From contig JAKNDB010000087.1 of assembly GCA_024305405.1 (NCBI GenBank), positions 9,054,501 through 9,118,500 of the forward strand: DNA of 64,000 nt, read 5' to 3'. The notes under the pieces were generated by a model. That model worked only from the letters and a program-made list of their open reading frames with translations. It made no database searches and had not been told where the DNA came from. Position numbers and translations under genes: made by a program. Source of the DNA: Dirofilaria immitis. Lineage: Eukaryota > Nematoda > Chromadorea > Rhabditida > Onchocercidae. Below are positions 37,874 through 52,848 of the stretch, piece by piece. The first letter of the stretch is position 1; each line of letters starts with the position of its first letter.

Positions 37874-40319
37874 TCAATATTGTTTATGAGGATCAGATAC
37901 GACTTCATGTATCAAATTTTCTAGTTTCATAACAAAATTATCCATTGCAAAAACGGATTTAATTCTTTTGCGACCAGCAATACCCATAGCCACAGCTTTA
38001 TGCTTATTTTTGACAAGTTCTGCCATTTTTTCTGCAAATGAATTTGGATTTTCCTTTACCAGAAATCCAGTTTCTCCATCAATAATAGTTTCACGCGGTC
38101 CACCACTATTTAGTGCAATCACACAACATTCCATATACATTGCTTCCACGGGTACTATGCCAAAATGTTCATTGCTTGGTGTATACAATACTGCAGTCGC
38201 ACGTCTCAGTAATTCGAGTTTCTCTTCGTCGGCTGAAATAATATTTTGAACGACAGCAATTAAAATGCCAATCGAATTTTTAGCATAGGAAATAAGAGAT
38301 GACTAAATTTCGCAAGAAATCAAATTATTGACAACATACTTGGTGACTTCAAAAATATATACTGCTCTTTGGGCAAGTCAAGTGTAACTGCATTTTTCTT
38401 CAACTCAACAAAATGTGCAATGTTTTCGTCATTCATGGTATTATAGCCACCAGCAATAACAAGAAAACAGTACCGATAATCATCGTCTGGAATCTTTTTC
38501 TTAAGTAAACCTAAAAATGACAGTTTCTTAAAATTAAAGTTATGAAATTCACTAAGCTGAATAAGTTTCGTCCACTATTTTTATTAACTTTTTCATAGCA
38601 CAAAACTGATCTTCCCAAGAAAGAGAAAACAAAACCGAAAATTCAAAAACAAACTAAAAGCTTCCAATGCAAGACCAATATTCTTTTTTCTTTCATATCG
38701 ATTGATTGATAAAAAATATGCCGGGCTTCCTTTGGAATTTCATTCAATTCAGCTGTTCCTCCGCTATCAAAAAATTTAGTATTCAATGTCGGATAAAGTA
38801 TATGGATACGTCGATTGCGGATACATGGAAATGTTTCATTCACAATTTCTTTCGTAAATTCACTATTCACACAAATTAAATCTGCCATTGCTATCGTCCA
38901 TGTCTAAAAGCTATGTGAAAAAGTGAATACATGGAGAGAGAAGTTCCAATTTCCATAAAAATACTCGAGTGAACATAAGAAAACTTTTAGTAGCATAAAA
39001 ATATAAAATAACTTTTATATTTGACATAATCTATTACATGTTCCGAGTAAGAAGTTTCTCTCTCATCATTCACTATTTAATGCCAATGGACTAAATAATA
39101 ATGTATATGATTTTTACAGTTTCGGAACAAATCAAAATTCTGCAGTCATATTTTTAAAGATCTGAAATTGAACTGAGAGTAGAAAGCGCGCAACTCTAAA
39201 ATCAATTCATTCATGAAAATTTTACTCTACTGATATGTAATGCTAGTTAACCTACTTCAAACCAATCAATGAAAGTGCGGTAGAATTTCTTAACCACATT
39301 TTTTCGCGTCGTTAGTAACTGATCCGGAAAATGACAATAAAAATAATCGGTGCGTTAAATAAACCAAATAGTCGAAATATTCGAAAAATCAACAAACATA
39401 CAGAAATCTGAAAAATGTTGTATATTATCAAGTAAACATAATTCGTAAATTTCAACCATTTGTACATTAGCAAATTAAAACTTTCTCGATAAAAACATTC
39501 TTATCAGAAAGTACTGCAACAAAGTTTCTATATTTTTTAGGATAAAAAAATTCATACAGAATCACAAAATATAAGTTCCGTTCCTTTCAAAAATATGCAA
39601 ATATATAAAGCCGCGACACACATCCTAATGTAAGCACATAAAGCATGTCCAAATCCAAAAATTGATCGCGGAAATAGATCAATGACTTTGATATCTGGAA
39701 TTAATCAGAGTAACAATAATAGTGATTTCTTGAGCAACGGTAAAAACTGGCTCACATTTTCAGTATTGGCAATTTATTTTTTGTTTCTTTCTTCTGAACA
39801 ATTTTCTTTTACAAACTATAAAAAAATTTCTCTGTTGCAAATAAAAAATTTCTAATGCAATAATAAAATATAATGAATTAGAGAACTTTCATCATTTAAA
39901 CTTAAAATTTTCTCAAAAAAATACAGAGACATTCTACAGAGCAAAATTATGCGAGCTAAGATGCAAGGTTAATTCTTCCTTATACAAATTTTATATTTTA
40001 TAAAATTTGACGGATAGAATTTTACTATCGGGAATTTAGGTCTTCACAATTTCTGTCCATCAGTAACACAGGTCAACACCTTGCAAACAAAATGCTCACT
40101 AATAAATGTACATTTATTAGTGAGTACAAATTAGAATGAAAAAATGATAATAAAAATTTTACCGAATTCTGCGGTTTCGATAAACGCATGCTTGGGGTTG
40201 AAGTAGTTTGTCACAAATTGTACTTTATGACCACTTTGTTTCATTGCAACCGCTGCATCCACAACCAATCTTTCTGCTCCTCCAATACCCAAATCCGGAT
40301 GAATTATCGTTATAAGCAT
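37874..40319 (-). CDS. ALG2: ALG2 mannosyltransferase (lipid-linked oligosaccharide synthesis)
   Basis: Six exons: 40163-40319, 39558-39694, 39256-39407, 38655-38903, 38340-38510, 37874-38232. ALG2 is a GT4-family enzyme on the cytosolic ER face that adds the alpha-1,3 and alpha-1,6 mannoses to Man1GlcNAc2-PP-dolichol during N-glycan assembly. Diagnostic stretches are HPDLGIGGAERLVVDAA at the N-terminus, FGFGHALCAYIRM, FYCHFPDQLL, SINRYERKKN, and YTPSNEHFGIVPVEAMYM with the family Glu-x7-Glu motif. Two single-base losses break it, at A5 39339-39343 and A6 38711-38716 (plus-strand coordinates); restored, it is 409 codons, the usual family length. The ATG at 40319 directly follows an acceptor (attattcag|G), so the mRNA is probably trans-spliced there. 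In C. elegans the name alg-2 belongs to an Argonaute, so that symbol should not be transferred. Confidence 0.95.
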
Positions 40320-40330
40320 CCTGAATAATG

Positions 40331-41415
<1,085 letters not shown>

Positions 41416-42833
41416 ATTTACATGAAAAGTTACGCTGCTCCATCCTATTTTCGTTTGAGAAATCAAACAAAGCAACAACAATAAGATATTTAAACCTCAC
41501 TTCTTGAATATTTAGTGGATCGCAGAATGCGATGCGTTTAACTGTGCTAAATATATATGTGGTTATTTATCAAAATTATCTATGAAATAATTCTTAGCAT
41601 ATGGAAAATCTCATCAATAAAATGTCCATACTCAGTTTAATAGAGAAAATTATTGAGGAATAATGTGCAAATCGATAATTTATCCTTGGTGCAGGGGTGG
41701 AAGATTAATCGAACTATCTAGAAAACTAATTCTTCCTGAAATTTCTTCAGGATAACTGGGATATCAAATTTTCTCACACATGAATCAAACATTGAAATAA
41801 TGAAAGGTAAAAAAACAAAATATTGCAACGTCGCATTTACATCTGGCTGAAAGTGAGGTCGGATTCTGAAGGAAATGATAACTTAAATTACGTGATAGAA
41901 TCATAATAAATCAAATAAGAACGAAAGAATAAAACAATCAGATAAGTGATATTAATCTCGCTGAGTCGAAAACTTGACATATGGATTACGTTCGCTAGGC
42001 ACGTGTTTACGTTTCGTAAAATTGTCGGCATATTAATTTAAGATCAAAACCTCTAGAAATTCTTGTCACATGTATTTACTAGAAAGTAATTTTGAAATGA
42101 AAAGAACGTGAAGAGTGTTGAACAAATAAAAAGAACGTAAAGAGAAATGAAGAGAACATTAACTGATGTAAAGATATGAAGAGAATGTAAAGAGCATTGA
42201 GGTATGCAACATGTAGAATGCACGAAATCCAGCTTTGTTGCGAAATGTTGCTTGTACTTTAGCTAATCGTACTTTCGTCGCAACAAAAAATCGATAAATG
42301 GCGTAGGTAATGGAATAATTACATTCCTGTACAAAGGGAACGTGGAAGGTTCCGGGTTAGTTGTGGGATGGTTTTTACTTCTGGATGGATACTTTTTACC
42401 TGTAAGTGGAGATTCTGGGTAGAGTTTTTATTGCATGTTAAGAAATGTTTTGGGAAATCATAAAAATAATAACTAAGTGAAAGAACCATAATGTGAACTA
42501 AGTTTTGAATTTAAAGTTATATAACGTAGACTTCAGCTTGCAGTTTCTTGGATTATCTAAATATATATTTAATCCTAAATGTAATTTAAATGAAGATTTA
42601 AGTTTAGAGGTTAGATCAATACAACTGTAATGAAATATGTATTTAAATTTATCTTTAGCGTTATGTCAGTTCGTATATCCGTGATAGAGATTTACATAGT
42701 TAGCTTCTTTGATTATTGCTTAAGTTTCAAGAGATAAGTAGAATTCAACGTATATAGCTTTGTTCTACTGTTCTGTGTCGTTTCATGTTTATATATCTCT
42801 GATAATTGCATCTACTGATTTATTTGTTTCTTC
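41416..42833. other. Divergent intergenic region between ALG2 and the Argonaute gene
   Basis: The two genes point away from each other, so both promoters should lie here, on either side of the AAT array. An imperfect repeat of AAAGAACGT(G/A)AAGAG occurs at 42095-42200. I see no exon. Confidence 0.6.
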
Positions 42834-42845
42834 AGTCGAGATAAA
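42820..42845 (+). promoter_or_regulatory. Probable trans-splice acceptor of the Argonaute gene
   Basis: ttatttgtttcttcag ends at 42835, ten bases before the ATG at 42846, with no upstream exon needed. This is the usual layout for spliced-leader addition in nematodes; inferred. Confidence 0.5.
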
Positions 42846-45800
42846 ATGTCACAACATACTCGCGGTCGAGGTAGTTCAAAACGCAGAAATAACTATAGCG
42901 TCAATACTTCACAGAATCTCGGTAGGAATAATATTTACATCGTTTATTTTAATAATTTTTATTTGCCTCGAATGTAATTTTGGAATTGAATAATTGGGTT
43001 CAAGAAGTATTTCTGTTTTCTAAAATTTGCCATTTTTTCGTCGTTACAGAAAAGCCTCAAGTTTTTCAATCTTTAATAGAATATTATCGGATGAGTTTTC
43101 TGCACAGATCCAATTTTGAAGGTCGTTTGACTCATTTATTTTTTTAGGAGGGAAATCGGATATGGGACAGATCAGTCAGGTGATTCAGTCACGAAATCCC
43201 GGACCGGAAGTAAGTACAATGTTGCATTATTAATTCTTTGGGTAGGATATAGTGCTTTCTTTATTTAAGAAAAAGCATTTGAAAGTATTCATGGCTTAAT
43301 AAAGACCGGTAAGTAATTAACAAAATGATGTTTTGGTGGTAGAGTTCTTAGAGCTGATTTTTGATTCCAGTCGAGAAGGATTTCTAGGACGAACATTTAT
43401 TACCTTTATCATATATCACAAATGTTCATTCATATATGGCTGTTAAGTTTCAAGATTGTACCCGCATTTTGACTCGATAATTAGTATGCATTTTGACTAT
43501 GACAAATATAGCCATATCATATGACAAAATATAAAAGTCAGAAAAGGTTTGCTTCATCACCGGATGAATAATGATGTGTCAATATGCAAATAGTAGATGG
43601 TCACAGTATTATTAGTTCTGCTTATCAGTAAAATTGTCGTCATCCTATATTATACATAATTTTTTCCTTTTTTTCAGGATGGCTCCAGATATGGCTTGGG
43701 TTGCGTACCGGAGAATATTGCTTCACACTCTTCTATCTATAATACGCAGCAGCGCGAAAGGTTCTGGATTCAAAGTTTTTAATCCGAATGGATTATATTT
43801 GAACCGGAATGTTGCTGTAACCATTTTCTTTTAAAAACTAGAAAAAAACATAATTGTTGATAAGAATGATCAAAATAGTTTTCGCTTACAGGATTTCAAC
43901 AGTTAATTCTGTGAATATTATGCTTCCACGATTATCACCAGCTAAAATACAGCAGAAAGTCATTATAAAAACGAACGTTTATCCGTTAGAAATAACAGAT
44001 CGAATCATTTATCGTTACGATGTAGTCATCGAAGCATGTTCAGAGAGACCTCATACTGCCAACGCTGCTAGAGTAGACTTACGTCGTGGAAGACAAGAGT
44101 AGGCCTTCTCTTACTTACGTCATTATTCGCATTTAAATGTCTAGCAAATACAAGAATGATTTCGTTCACATATATATTTCAGCCCTTATCGAGCCAAAAA
44201 TGTATGCGTTTAATCGATATGGCACTACAAAGATATCAGCAACTTAGAGAATTTGCATATGCATATGATTCGTCAAGCACATTATTCACTAATCAGTCAT
44301 TAGACTTAAAGGAGGTATGCACGATAAAATAAAGAAAAGTAAAATAGTATGTGTAAAGAACATGCATTGACCTTGCTACTAATTGTTCGAATCAGAGCAA
44401 TATTAAAGTTTTACGTTGATTTCGAATAAAATGCTTGCTAATTTTAAATTAATGATAGTGTAAATATTGCTCATTTACAACTTCTGATATTTGTTTGCGC
44501 TCAATCAAGGATTTGATTATTTTCTTGGTAAATTCTTGGCCATTTAGATATATCGATTGGAATAAAATTTTAAAAGATACATATGTCCTATATGAATGGA
44601 AATGAAGGCAAAAAAATCAGTATCTCTGGATAACTAATAGCGCATTATTTTTAGGTATCGGAAATCACCATGTCATCCAATAATTTTCAAGAATTACGAG
44701 AAATGTTTGGTAGTAGTGTGACTATAAGTATAAAAATTAACGAATGCCGAGAATTTGCTCACACATTTCATACAACAGATTTTGGCTCATCTATTACCTC
44801 CAATATATTAGCTCAGGATCATTCTTTGCGGCAGTTTTATGAAATCCTAACAAATCAACACGGTTTGCGAAGGTTGAAAATTTTTGAAAAAATCTGCTTA
44901 CAGACTTCCTTTGTCTTGTCATAGTTTCATCTTATAATTAAATCTTCTGTTATTTTAACTGTGTATTTGGCTGCCATATTTTTCTGTATTTATGATTTTT
45001 GTTTGGATAATGACATGACTCAGTTATGTATAATTAATACTAATACTGTAAACTGAAATATGGATTTTTAAAATGTGTCATTTTCCAACATATTTTAAAT
45101 CGATTGATATTTTGCTTGTTTATTTCATTCTCTTCATACAAAATTATCAAATTAATCACGGACGAATATAAATAAAGCAGCATTTAATTTTCCATTTTAG
45201 TGGATTATACTTCTCCTTTGGTTTTGGTCGACTATATAAGGAAAAAAGCGATAACATTAAATTGAAAGATGGAATTAAATTACTGATGGGTGCGGACAAA
45301 AGTATTCGTTTTATCGAAGGCAATCAATCAACTGGTTTAGTACCAGCATTAGTACTTGATGGTATGTATGTCATTAAGCAATTTACTTCAACTTAAAGTA
45401 TGGCTCTTTTAAACCAATACTTTCGTTACCATTTGATAACGAAATTTCTTCCTATAATTTTGACAATATGTTTCGTCGCTTTTTTCCATTTGTAATTTTC
45501 CTGATTAGTTTTTTTAAAGTAAAGATAAAGAAAAATTTATCTTCATTTTAGGAAAGAAAACACCATTCTACATTGAAGAAACACTGAAGAATTTTGCTGC
45601 CGAAATATATAGGCCAGGTGTCCCAAATCCATCCATTCCTTACTTGAATGGCAAAGAATTTGAGTGTTTTATGCGCTATGTTGGACCAACGATCAAAAGT
45701 AGGGTTCTTGATTTTAACATCAGAGAAATGAGGTTTGTCTTTAAATTGAAGAAAGTGTAGAAGTTGATAAGAAAATAGTTTTAATAATTAGTTGCTGCAG

Positions 45801-48800
45801 AATTGTGCATTCACTGTATTATATTTTGTCCAAGAATTTCAGTTTTCAGCGAAAATTATTCACTTTTGATTTTTACTCAAATTTCCACCAAAAACTACCT
45901 GTGTTTGAAATGTACTTTTCTTCTTCCAGATCTTCGTCTCCTTCGCGCAAACAATACTAAAACATTCGTTGCGAGTGGCTTGTCGACGAGACCAGTAAAG
46001 GATCTTAGGTACTTAAATTTAATCTATTTATTCATGATTTTATCATGAGACGTTTAGCTATTAAAATTAAATAATATTTTCGCATCATACTTCATATACT
46101 CCTAAACTTTAACAATAAATTAAGATTTGAATGCGTAGAATTTTATACAATTAAAAAAAAATTATCGATAAGGAGTATGGCTGAGAAAAGAAAAGACTAA
46201 AGCAAAATAAGAACGAAGAAAACATCACACTTACATAGCTCATATATCATGTAGGGAAAAATAAACACCTAAATTCTTTTTGGTTATATTAGAAATGAAC
46301 TATAAATTTTTATTGGTAATGAATTTCCACATTTCAATTGTTTATTCATAACTTTAATTGTTCAACAATTTCTGCTTGCAGAAATGGACGAATGTCGTTA
46401 ATAGAAGCATATGAAAGACTGGGGATCAATATCAGGTGAATTTTCATTCATTCCCAAAAAATTATCGTTACTCAAAAAATAACTGAGTTCGAAATTTAAA
46501 TTGGATTTCATTAATTTCAAAATACTTACAGGCCTGATTTGCCAGCTGTTGTGCTGAATTCGCGCTTTGGTAGTACCTTTTTCCGCTTGAAGTTTTACGC
46601 GTTTCCCTATTCAGAAAGTTCCAAATTCAAAACTTCAAGCAAACCAGAAGCAAGCCATAATGAAAGTGAGATTCTAATAGGTTTTGAAAGATTCAGTTCA
46701 TTTTCCTCACTTTTTATTCTTGTGGAGATTGTTTTTCTATTTTGATCTGTAATAGAAACTTAATTCCCTTCATATTCTCCAGTGATTACTTAGTGCCAGA
46801 TGTTTGCGTAATCAATTCTTTTTTGTTGCGCTGATGAAGATTTGCTATTTCTGGGATTAATTAAAGTTAAGATATCTGATAGAAATTTTTGTCAATTACC
46901 AAATTACCAAATATACGTATTTATGCCTATGTTTTTGTAGAACGCAGTTATACCTCCTAAATTACGGCATAAAGAAATAGAACGACATATGGAAGCGTTA
47001 AATTTGAGTGGAAGCAAATTCAATCCTATTTTGGCAGCATTTGGTGTTCGAATAAGTAAGAATCCTATGGAGGTACACTGTTGAATTAATATTTCTCTTT
47101 CTCGATTTAAATTTTCATAACGTGCAATAATAAATTTTTCACAATATTGAGATTAAGGGCAAATTATGTAAAAGGAAAGTTGCATATATTCGACTTTCAA
47201 GTCGAATCGATATCATTGAATAGACATTATTTTAGGTTGAAGCTAACCGCCGTATGCCACCACAAATTTATTATAACCCGAAATGCATCTTGAATGTTGA
47301 ACCAAATAAGGTATTAATGTACAGTGAAAAAGAGTTATTTTTATGGTCCTTCATTTTAACTGCTTTAAGGTTTTGCTTTTAGTTAGATTAAATTTTTCCA
47401 TCCCTCCGAAAAATTAAAAGAAAAACTTCCAGAAGCTTAAATCAATAAATAACTCCGGAATTTTTTCCTCCCATTCTGCTACTGTATAATTTGCATGACT
47501 TTACATGTAAATATGGTTTTAGGCTAGCTGGAACTCTGGAAATAATCAGTTTGCTGCTCCAGCAAAAATAGATAATTTTCATTTGTTTTATGACGAAGAA
47601 TGTGATGAAAAGGCCATGACGTGGGTTTTTCATTTTTAATATGTAGGATTGATGTGTAATAACTTAATTCTAAATATTTTTCAATTGTCGTTTCAGGTAA
47701 TACGACTCAAAATATCCCAACCGTATTATTTAAATTATTTCGTTACTTTTTTTCATTCTTAATGTAGGATTGATCGTCATAGTGAAAATGGCTATATTAT
47801 ACATTATAACACTAAGTATTATCAATGTTAGCAACAAATACTGGAAAATCATAATTTTTTTATACCGAGGTTGGTAGGAAATAAAGTGAATGGAGACGTG
47901 ATTTCTAACTTCTGTTCTTCTGGAAAAATTGAAATCACGAAACTGTTCTAATATGGTAATATTCTAATACGACAAATCGTTCGTATTTGTTTGCATAATG
48001 TTTATTAGTTAGTGAAAATCACTTCTGTGTCACTTGATTGACCTGTATGAAAACGAAAAGTAACAACGGCATTCATTTGCTTCCCGAAATTTAGTGGATC
48101 TTTAGATAATTGTGTCACATTTTTTGAATTTAGTTGTCTCATTACTTTTATGCTTTTATTTTAATAGATTATATATTTTCAGAAATTTCTTCCATTCAAT
48201 TTGCAATGCTGCGATGAAAAGAGGTATAAATTTCAAAGCAAAACTCAAGAAGAAAGTTTGCTTAAATGAATTGGAGGCAAATATAAAAAAATAAATATGG
48301 AATTTTCAGGGAAAACAAATTTTCTGATGTATGTTGGTAACCAACGGCGTGCTCATGGTTAGCGTTATCTCTTATGAATCTCCAAGTAAAATTAATCCAC
48401 TTTTAGTATTTCATTCATTTAAAAATGAGTAACTAAGTGGTGACTTTTTCACGATTCATTACGGAAATTTTCAAACAAGCAGTGAAGTTGACTTATGCAG
48501 ACTAACGAATTATCGACGAATGAGTGACTAAGGGAATAAGTTATCATTAAGGTTCAAAAATTAAAGTTGGATTGTTTCGTCAAGAATGCAAACGAAGTGT
48601 GTAGTTATATTAAATATCACGTTCCATTAAATGATTGGATGACTTGTAACTTGCCCTGATATTATATCACTTTTTATTTAGTTCCTAACGACAATGTTTT
48701 CAGAAATTTTAAAAATTCTATTAAGCAGATAATAAATGCCATAAATCATGTTTCAGATCAGCTTAAATTGTATGAAGCATTTTATCAAGTGATCACGCAG

Positions 48801-51118
48801 CATGTAAAGTATTCCACTGTGACAGATAAAACTAACTCACTTGAAAATATTGTAAACAAAATGAATGTCAAGAATTTTGGTCACAATTATCGTACTGTTC
48901 CAGAGAATTATGCGTTAGTTTTTTGCTATTTTCTTAATTTTTATTTTCACTTATCTTGTCAAAATAATATGTAGGGAATATTTGGAAATTCTTCACAAGG
49001 AATTTAATGTTACTGAAATATTTTTATCAGAATTAAAAGATGGTTATCGAGTGGTAATACGCTCGTTATTGGATACGATGTTTGTCATCCGGAAGCACAG
49101 TCTGCTGTCGAACGTCGTTTGAATATAATATTCACTCAGCCAAGTGTTATTGGAGTGAGTTTCTTTGTGATTTTCGCATACTGTTGGTTAGGAATGCTAT
49201 TTCAGATAAAGAGTGGAAAATGACAGAAAGGAAATTTCTTATATACTATATTCGTTTATTATATTGCTATCATGTGCAGTCGATTTTTGTATCTTAATGT
49301 GAAAGTACTTCCTAGTAAATTAACCAGAAATAAATTACAGTTTTCATTTAATGCTGCAAAGGATCCAGAGACCTTCATAGGGGATTACGCATTTCACGAA
49401 CCAAAACAGGAGCAAGTTACCAGTTATATTCTCGAATGCCGGATATTTCATATTTTAAAATTGTTCCATGAAATGCGTCGCAACTTACCAACATTAATTG
49501 TTATCACACGTGATGGCGTTTCAGAAGGACAATATAAAATGGTAAATTTCGTGATCTTTTGTGATATGAATGGAATTAAAAAGTGGTGGGAAGGAGAGAG
49601 TAAAGGGAGAAATGAGATAAAGAAACGAATGGAATTTAATACTAAAAGACGATAAATTTTGAAGTTATTGACATGGTAATCGACAAAAAAAGCTACTAAT
49701 TTGTATGAAGATATTATATTTATACTTATCATCAAATATTCCAGGTGATGGTAGACGAACTGGAAGCTATACGCTCTGGAATACAAAATTATGCGGATTT
49801 TTCTAAGCAGAAAGAATACAAACCAAAAATAGTACTTCTTATTGTTGTGAAACGTCACAACAAGCGTTTTTTATTGAAAGAGAAAAAGGTCGAAATAAGT
49901 TTTGATCATTTTTATATAGTTTTAACATTTCAAAAGATCGAAAAATAAATATTGAAGATGGGAACTTCATATTATTTCGTAGATTTGCACCTATAGGATG
50001 TGTGGAAAGATCACTTTATATAAAATGAAAAAAAAATTTCCTTTATATCTAAAATTTTTCCTTTGAATATATTTTGTTGATTGGCAGAGTTTGTTCAGGT
50101 CTGGGACCAATATATTTTTGATCCATATGTATTAGGAATTTATTACGCTTAAAACAATTTATTAATATGAACTTATCAGCTTGAATGCGTGTTATGTATT
50201 ATTTTGGGAATGATGTTTTTAATCTAAATCATGTTTATTTAATCTTTTTTATTTTGCTTTGAGGAATAATAGAGAATTGTTCACCTGGAACTGTCATCGA
50301 TCATACAGTAACGCGTGTCGATGCAACGGAAATTTTATGCAGTCACATAAAGTGATAAAAGTATGTTAAGCACATAGTTAATCCGTACTGTTCTTTCTAA
50401 TATTTGTGCATTTCACTAGTATCATTTTTCTCTATATGCGGTTATCATCTTACAATAACTTTTTTTTGTAGATTATATTTACAATAAATATTCCAGTGCA
50501 GGTCATAAAGATAAAGTTGGAATAAACTTTAGAGAGATGAAATTCAATTAATTTTGCTTTTTTAAGGGAACTGGGAAAATGCCAGCTTATACTTTATTAG
50601 TAAATGAAGCTAACATGAAAATGGATGAATTACAAGCATTTATCAATGCCCTCTGTTACAATCATCAAATTATCACATCAGCAGTTTCATTGCCAGAACC
50701 AGTTTTTCAAGCAGACGAGTGGGCAAAAGGGGACGTAATAATTTTAGGGCTATGTAGTAAGTTTCTGCAAACTGTATAATTGTTCTTTGATTTTAAATAA
50801 TATGATTCACAGATTTTGAAGGACATTAATCACAAGTTTTTCTTATAGTGCTTTTTATCATAAGTTTGATAGTTGAAAATTAGCTTTAAATGAGCAGTTT
50901 CGGTAATATAATCTGGAGCAAAAAATCTGTATTTTGAAAAAGCTATTGTCATTATTTAATATAATACGATCTGCTTTATATCTATATGTTTCTTTTTTAG
51001 TGAAAATAAATTTGATAAATTACCGCGCAAGCGAAATGGAAAAGTAGATTGGGATGAAGTAACGAATAAACTTTGTTACATGGGTCGCAAACTTCAATTA
51101 ACAAGATCGAACGCCTAA
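42846..51118 (+). CDS. Nematode Argonaute, WAGO-like
   Basis: Twenty-two exons: 42846-42921, 43148-43209, 43678-43760, 43892-44098, 44183-44314, 44655-44872, 45201-45361, 45552-45698, 45930-46008, 46382-46435, 46532-46665, 46941-47072, 47236-47310, 47523-47620, 48183-48357, 48757-48913, 49031-49154, 49341-49541, 49745-49888, 50273-50360, 50567-50756, 51001-51118. An RG-rich N-terminus (MSQHTRGRGSSKRRN) leads into the N domain (IYRYDVVIEA), then linker/PAZ, MID (AFYQVITQHV) and PIWI (VIGYDVCHPE, ITRDGVSEGQ, VVKRHNKRF, QSHKVIKGTG). PIWI keeps the two Asp and the Glu (KQEQV), but the final catalytic His position reads GKMPAYTLL, so slicing is doubtful. Such proteins usually bind secondary 22G small RNAs. 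Seven single-base losses (44196-44200, 46578-46582, 46605-46607, 48285-48291, 49883-49887, 50333-50336, 50725-50728) are needed; adding them gives exactly 954 codons. The junction at 43760 is the least certain. Confidence 0.93.
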
Positions 51119-52848
51119 ATATTTTATAGTTTGGCTTTCTCTGGTTAACTTTCGGAAAATAGAAAAATGTTTCAGTTTGAATAGAAACTTCGTGTACATA
51201 TGTCCATATTCATGAAAATTGGCATTATTATGGGATGATCTGTTTTAATACGTTTTCTACTCGAAGAATGTTTCAAAAGGTGCCAAAATTTTGCTGAAAA
51301 GTCAGTGGTAAAGGAATGTTTCAAATGTATTGAATGTTTGTATATCATTTTTATAACAGTGTTTCTTTTTTTCAGTCTAAAGTTTAAAGATTTAACATGA
51401 GAGAACGAAGACACAGCTTTTTTGTTTTTGAATGCACTCGTTTTTATCGAGATGATAAGAATTCATCGATTCATTTACTGTTATATATGATACCTTTTGT
51501 AGCGTTCAGCCTTTCAGAATGACATGAAACTTTGCATTCTTCCTGAAAAAACTAACCAAATCAACGCAAAGTAAAAAAAAGTGTGATGGTCGAACAAGTA
51601 ATTATATACATATCATTTAAGTTTAAAACAAAAATTTTCAAACAGAAAAAGAGAAAAGCAACGCTGTATAACTACTTTGTTCTGTTGTCATTACCGGATA
51701 GCTATTAATATCAGTTATTCCAACAATGATTATTTCCTGTTTTTTGTTTCTATGTGTGAGAAATTAGGCTTGGATTATTTCTGAAAAGATTTCATTTTGA
51801 TCAAAAAAATTTGATGGATTAAAATTTTCCAAAATTTAGAAAGACTTTGAAGTTCTTAAATTCGAAGACTGAAATTTAATATTCATTTTTGTTTGTATTT
51901 AGAATTACATTAATTTGAATAAGTACATATGTCACCTAATTTCATTTCATTTATCTTTCATTTTTAGCGCTTTATTTTCAATGATGGTTTTTCATTAAAC
52001 ACTGCAGCTATGTTAATTGTTTTTACCCTTTTGAATAAAATATGGCAAGAATATTGTGAAGTTCAATCATGTAATATTAATTATTACTATATTATAATCG
52101 CATTGTGATACGTTTGTAACATAAATTAATAAGATTTAATTTCTAAAATAAATGAAATAATCAAAAAATTATTTGATTTGTTCTTTGCATGCATATGACG
52201 CGATTATCTCATCGAAGATTAGCTTTCCATTAGATGTATCATTGAAGATATTGTGGACAATATTCGTTTTATGCGACGATTATAATTTATTTGCTAAACG
52301 GTGAACAATTTAAATAGACTTTGCTTATTACAAATCTTTGATAAATATACTGTGCTGTAAATGTACTGTACATTTGGAAACAATCTTAACTGTCTCATTT
52401 AAAAATTTATTCTTATAAAATTATCAAGAAATGTATCGTTTTATTTCTTTATTTTCGAATCACAGTTATTTGTTAGTGTTTTTGCATTTGACAATTTGCT
52501 ATTAGGTGAAAAAAATATTTCTTATTGCCCACATGATATCAGGTGCAAATGATTTTTAAGTATTCCCATTTGCTGTATTAGAAAAACAATAGTATCATGC
52601 CTAGTTTTGTTTCTGTGCTGTTTTTTGGGATGATTAGAATACTGATTTAGAAGTAAATTTTGTTTCACAGGAAGGTTTTCAGTATGGGGAGATTTGCTTC
52701 GAATGTTAAATTCCTATTGTAAATATTTTTGGATTGCATCGTATCAGATTTTATTTGATCGCATGATAAGTTGTTGAATTTAAGGACTAATGAACTTTAT
52801 ACAACATTTTGCTTTGAATAAATTGTAAAGTGGACCTTTTCTTTTCAG
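51119..52848. other. Intergenic between the Argonaute and helicase genes
   Basis: Contains the Argonaute 3' region (AATAAA near 52036 and 52150) and, somewhere, the unidentified first exon of the helicase gene, whose exon at 52849 needs one incoming base. I could not choose a start with confidence. Confidence 0.55.

Noticed and set aside
43678..43834. Argonaute exon 3 read in the ATG GCT CCA frame continuing to 43834
   Set aside because: The upstream exons enter in the other frame, and the donor AAAG|GTTCTG at 43761 joins 43892 in phase without correction; the long frame would not join.
48704..48756. Upstream extension of the Argonaute MID exon from an acceptor at 48702-48703
   Set aside because: Starting at 48757 instead gives the right phase with the corrected exon ending at 48357 and a continuous AHDQLKLYEAF segment.
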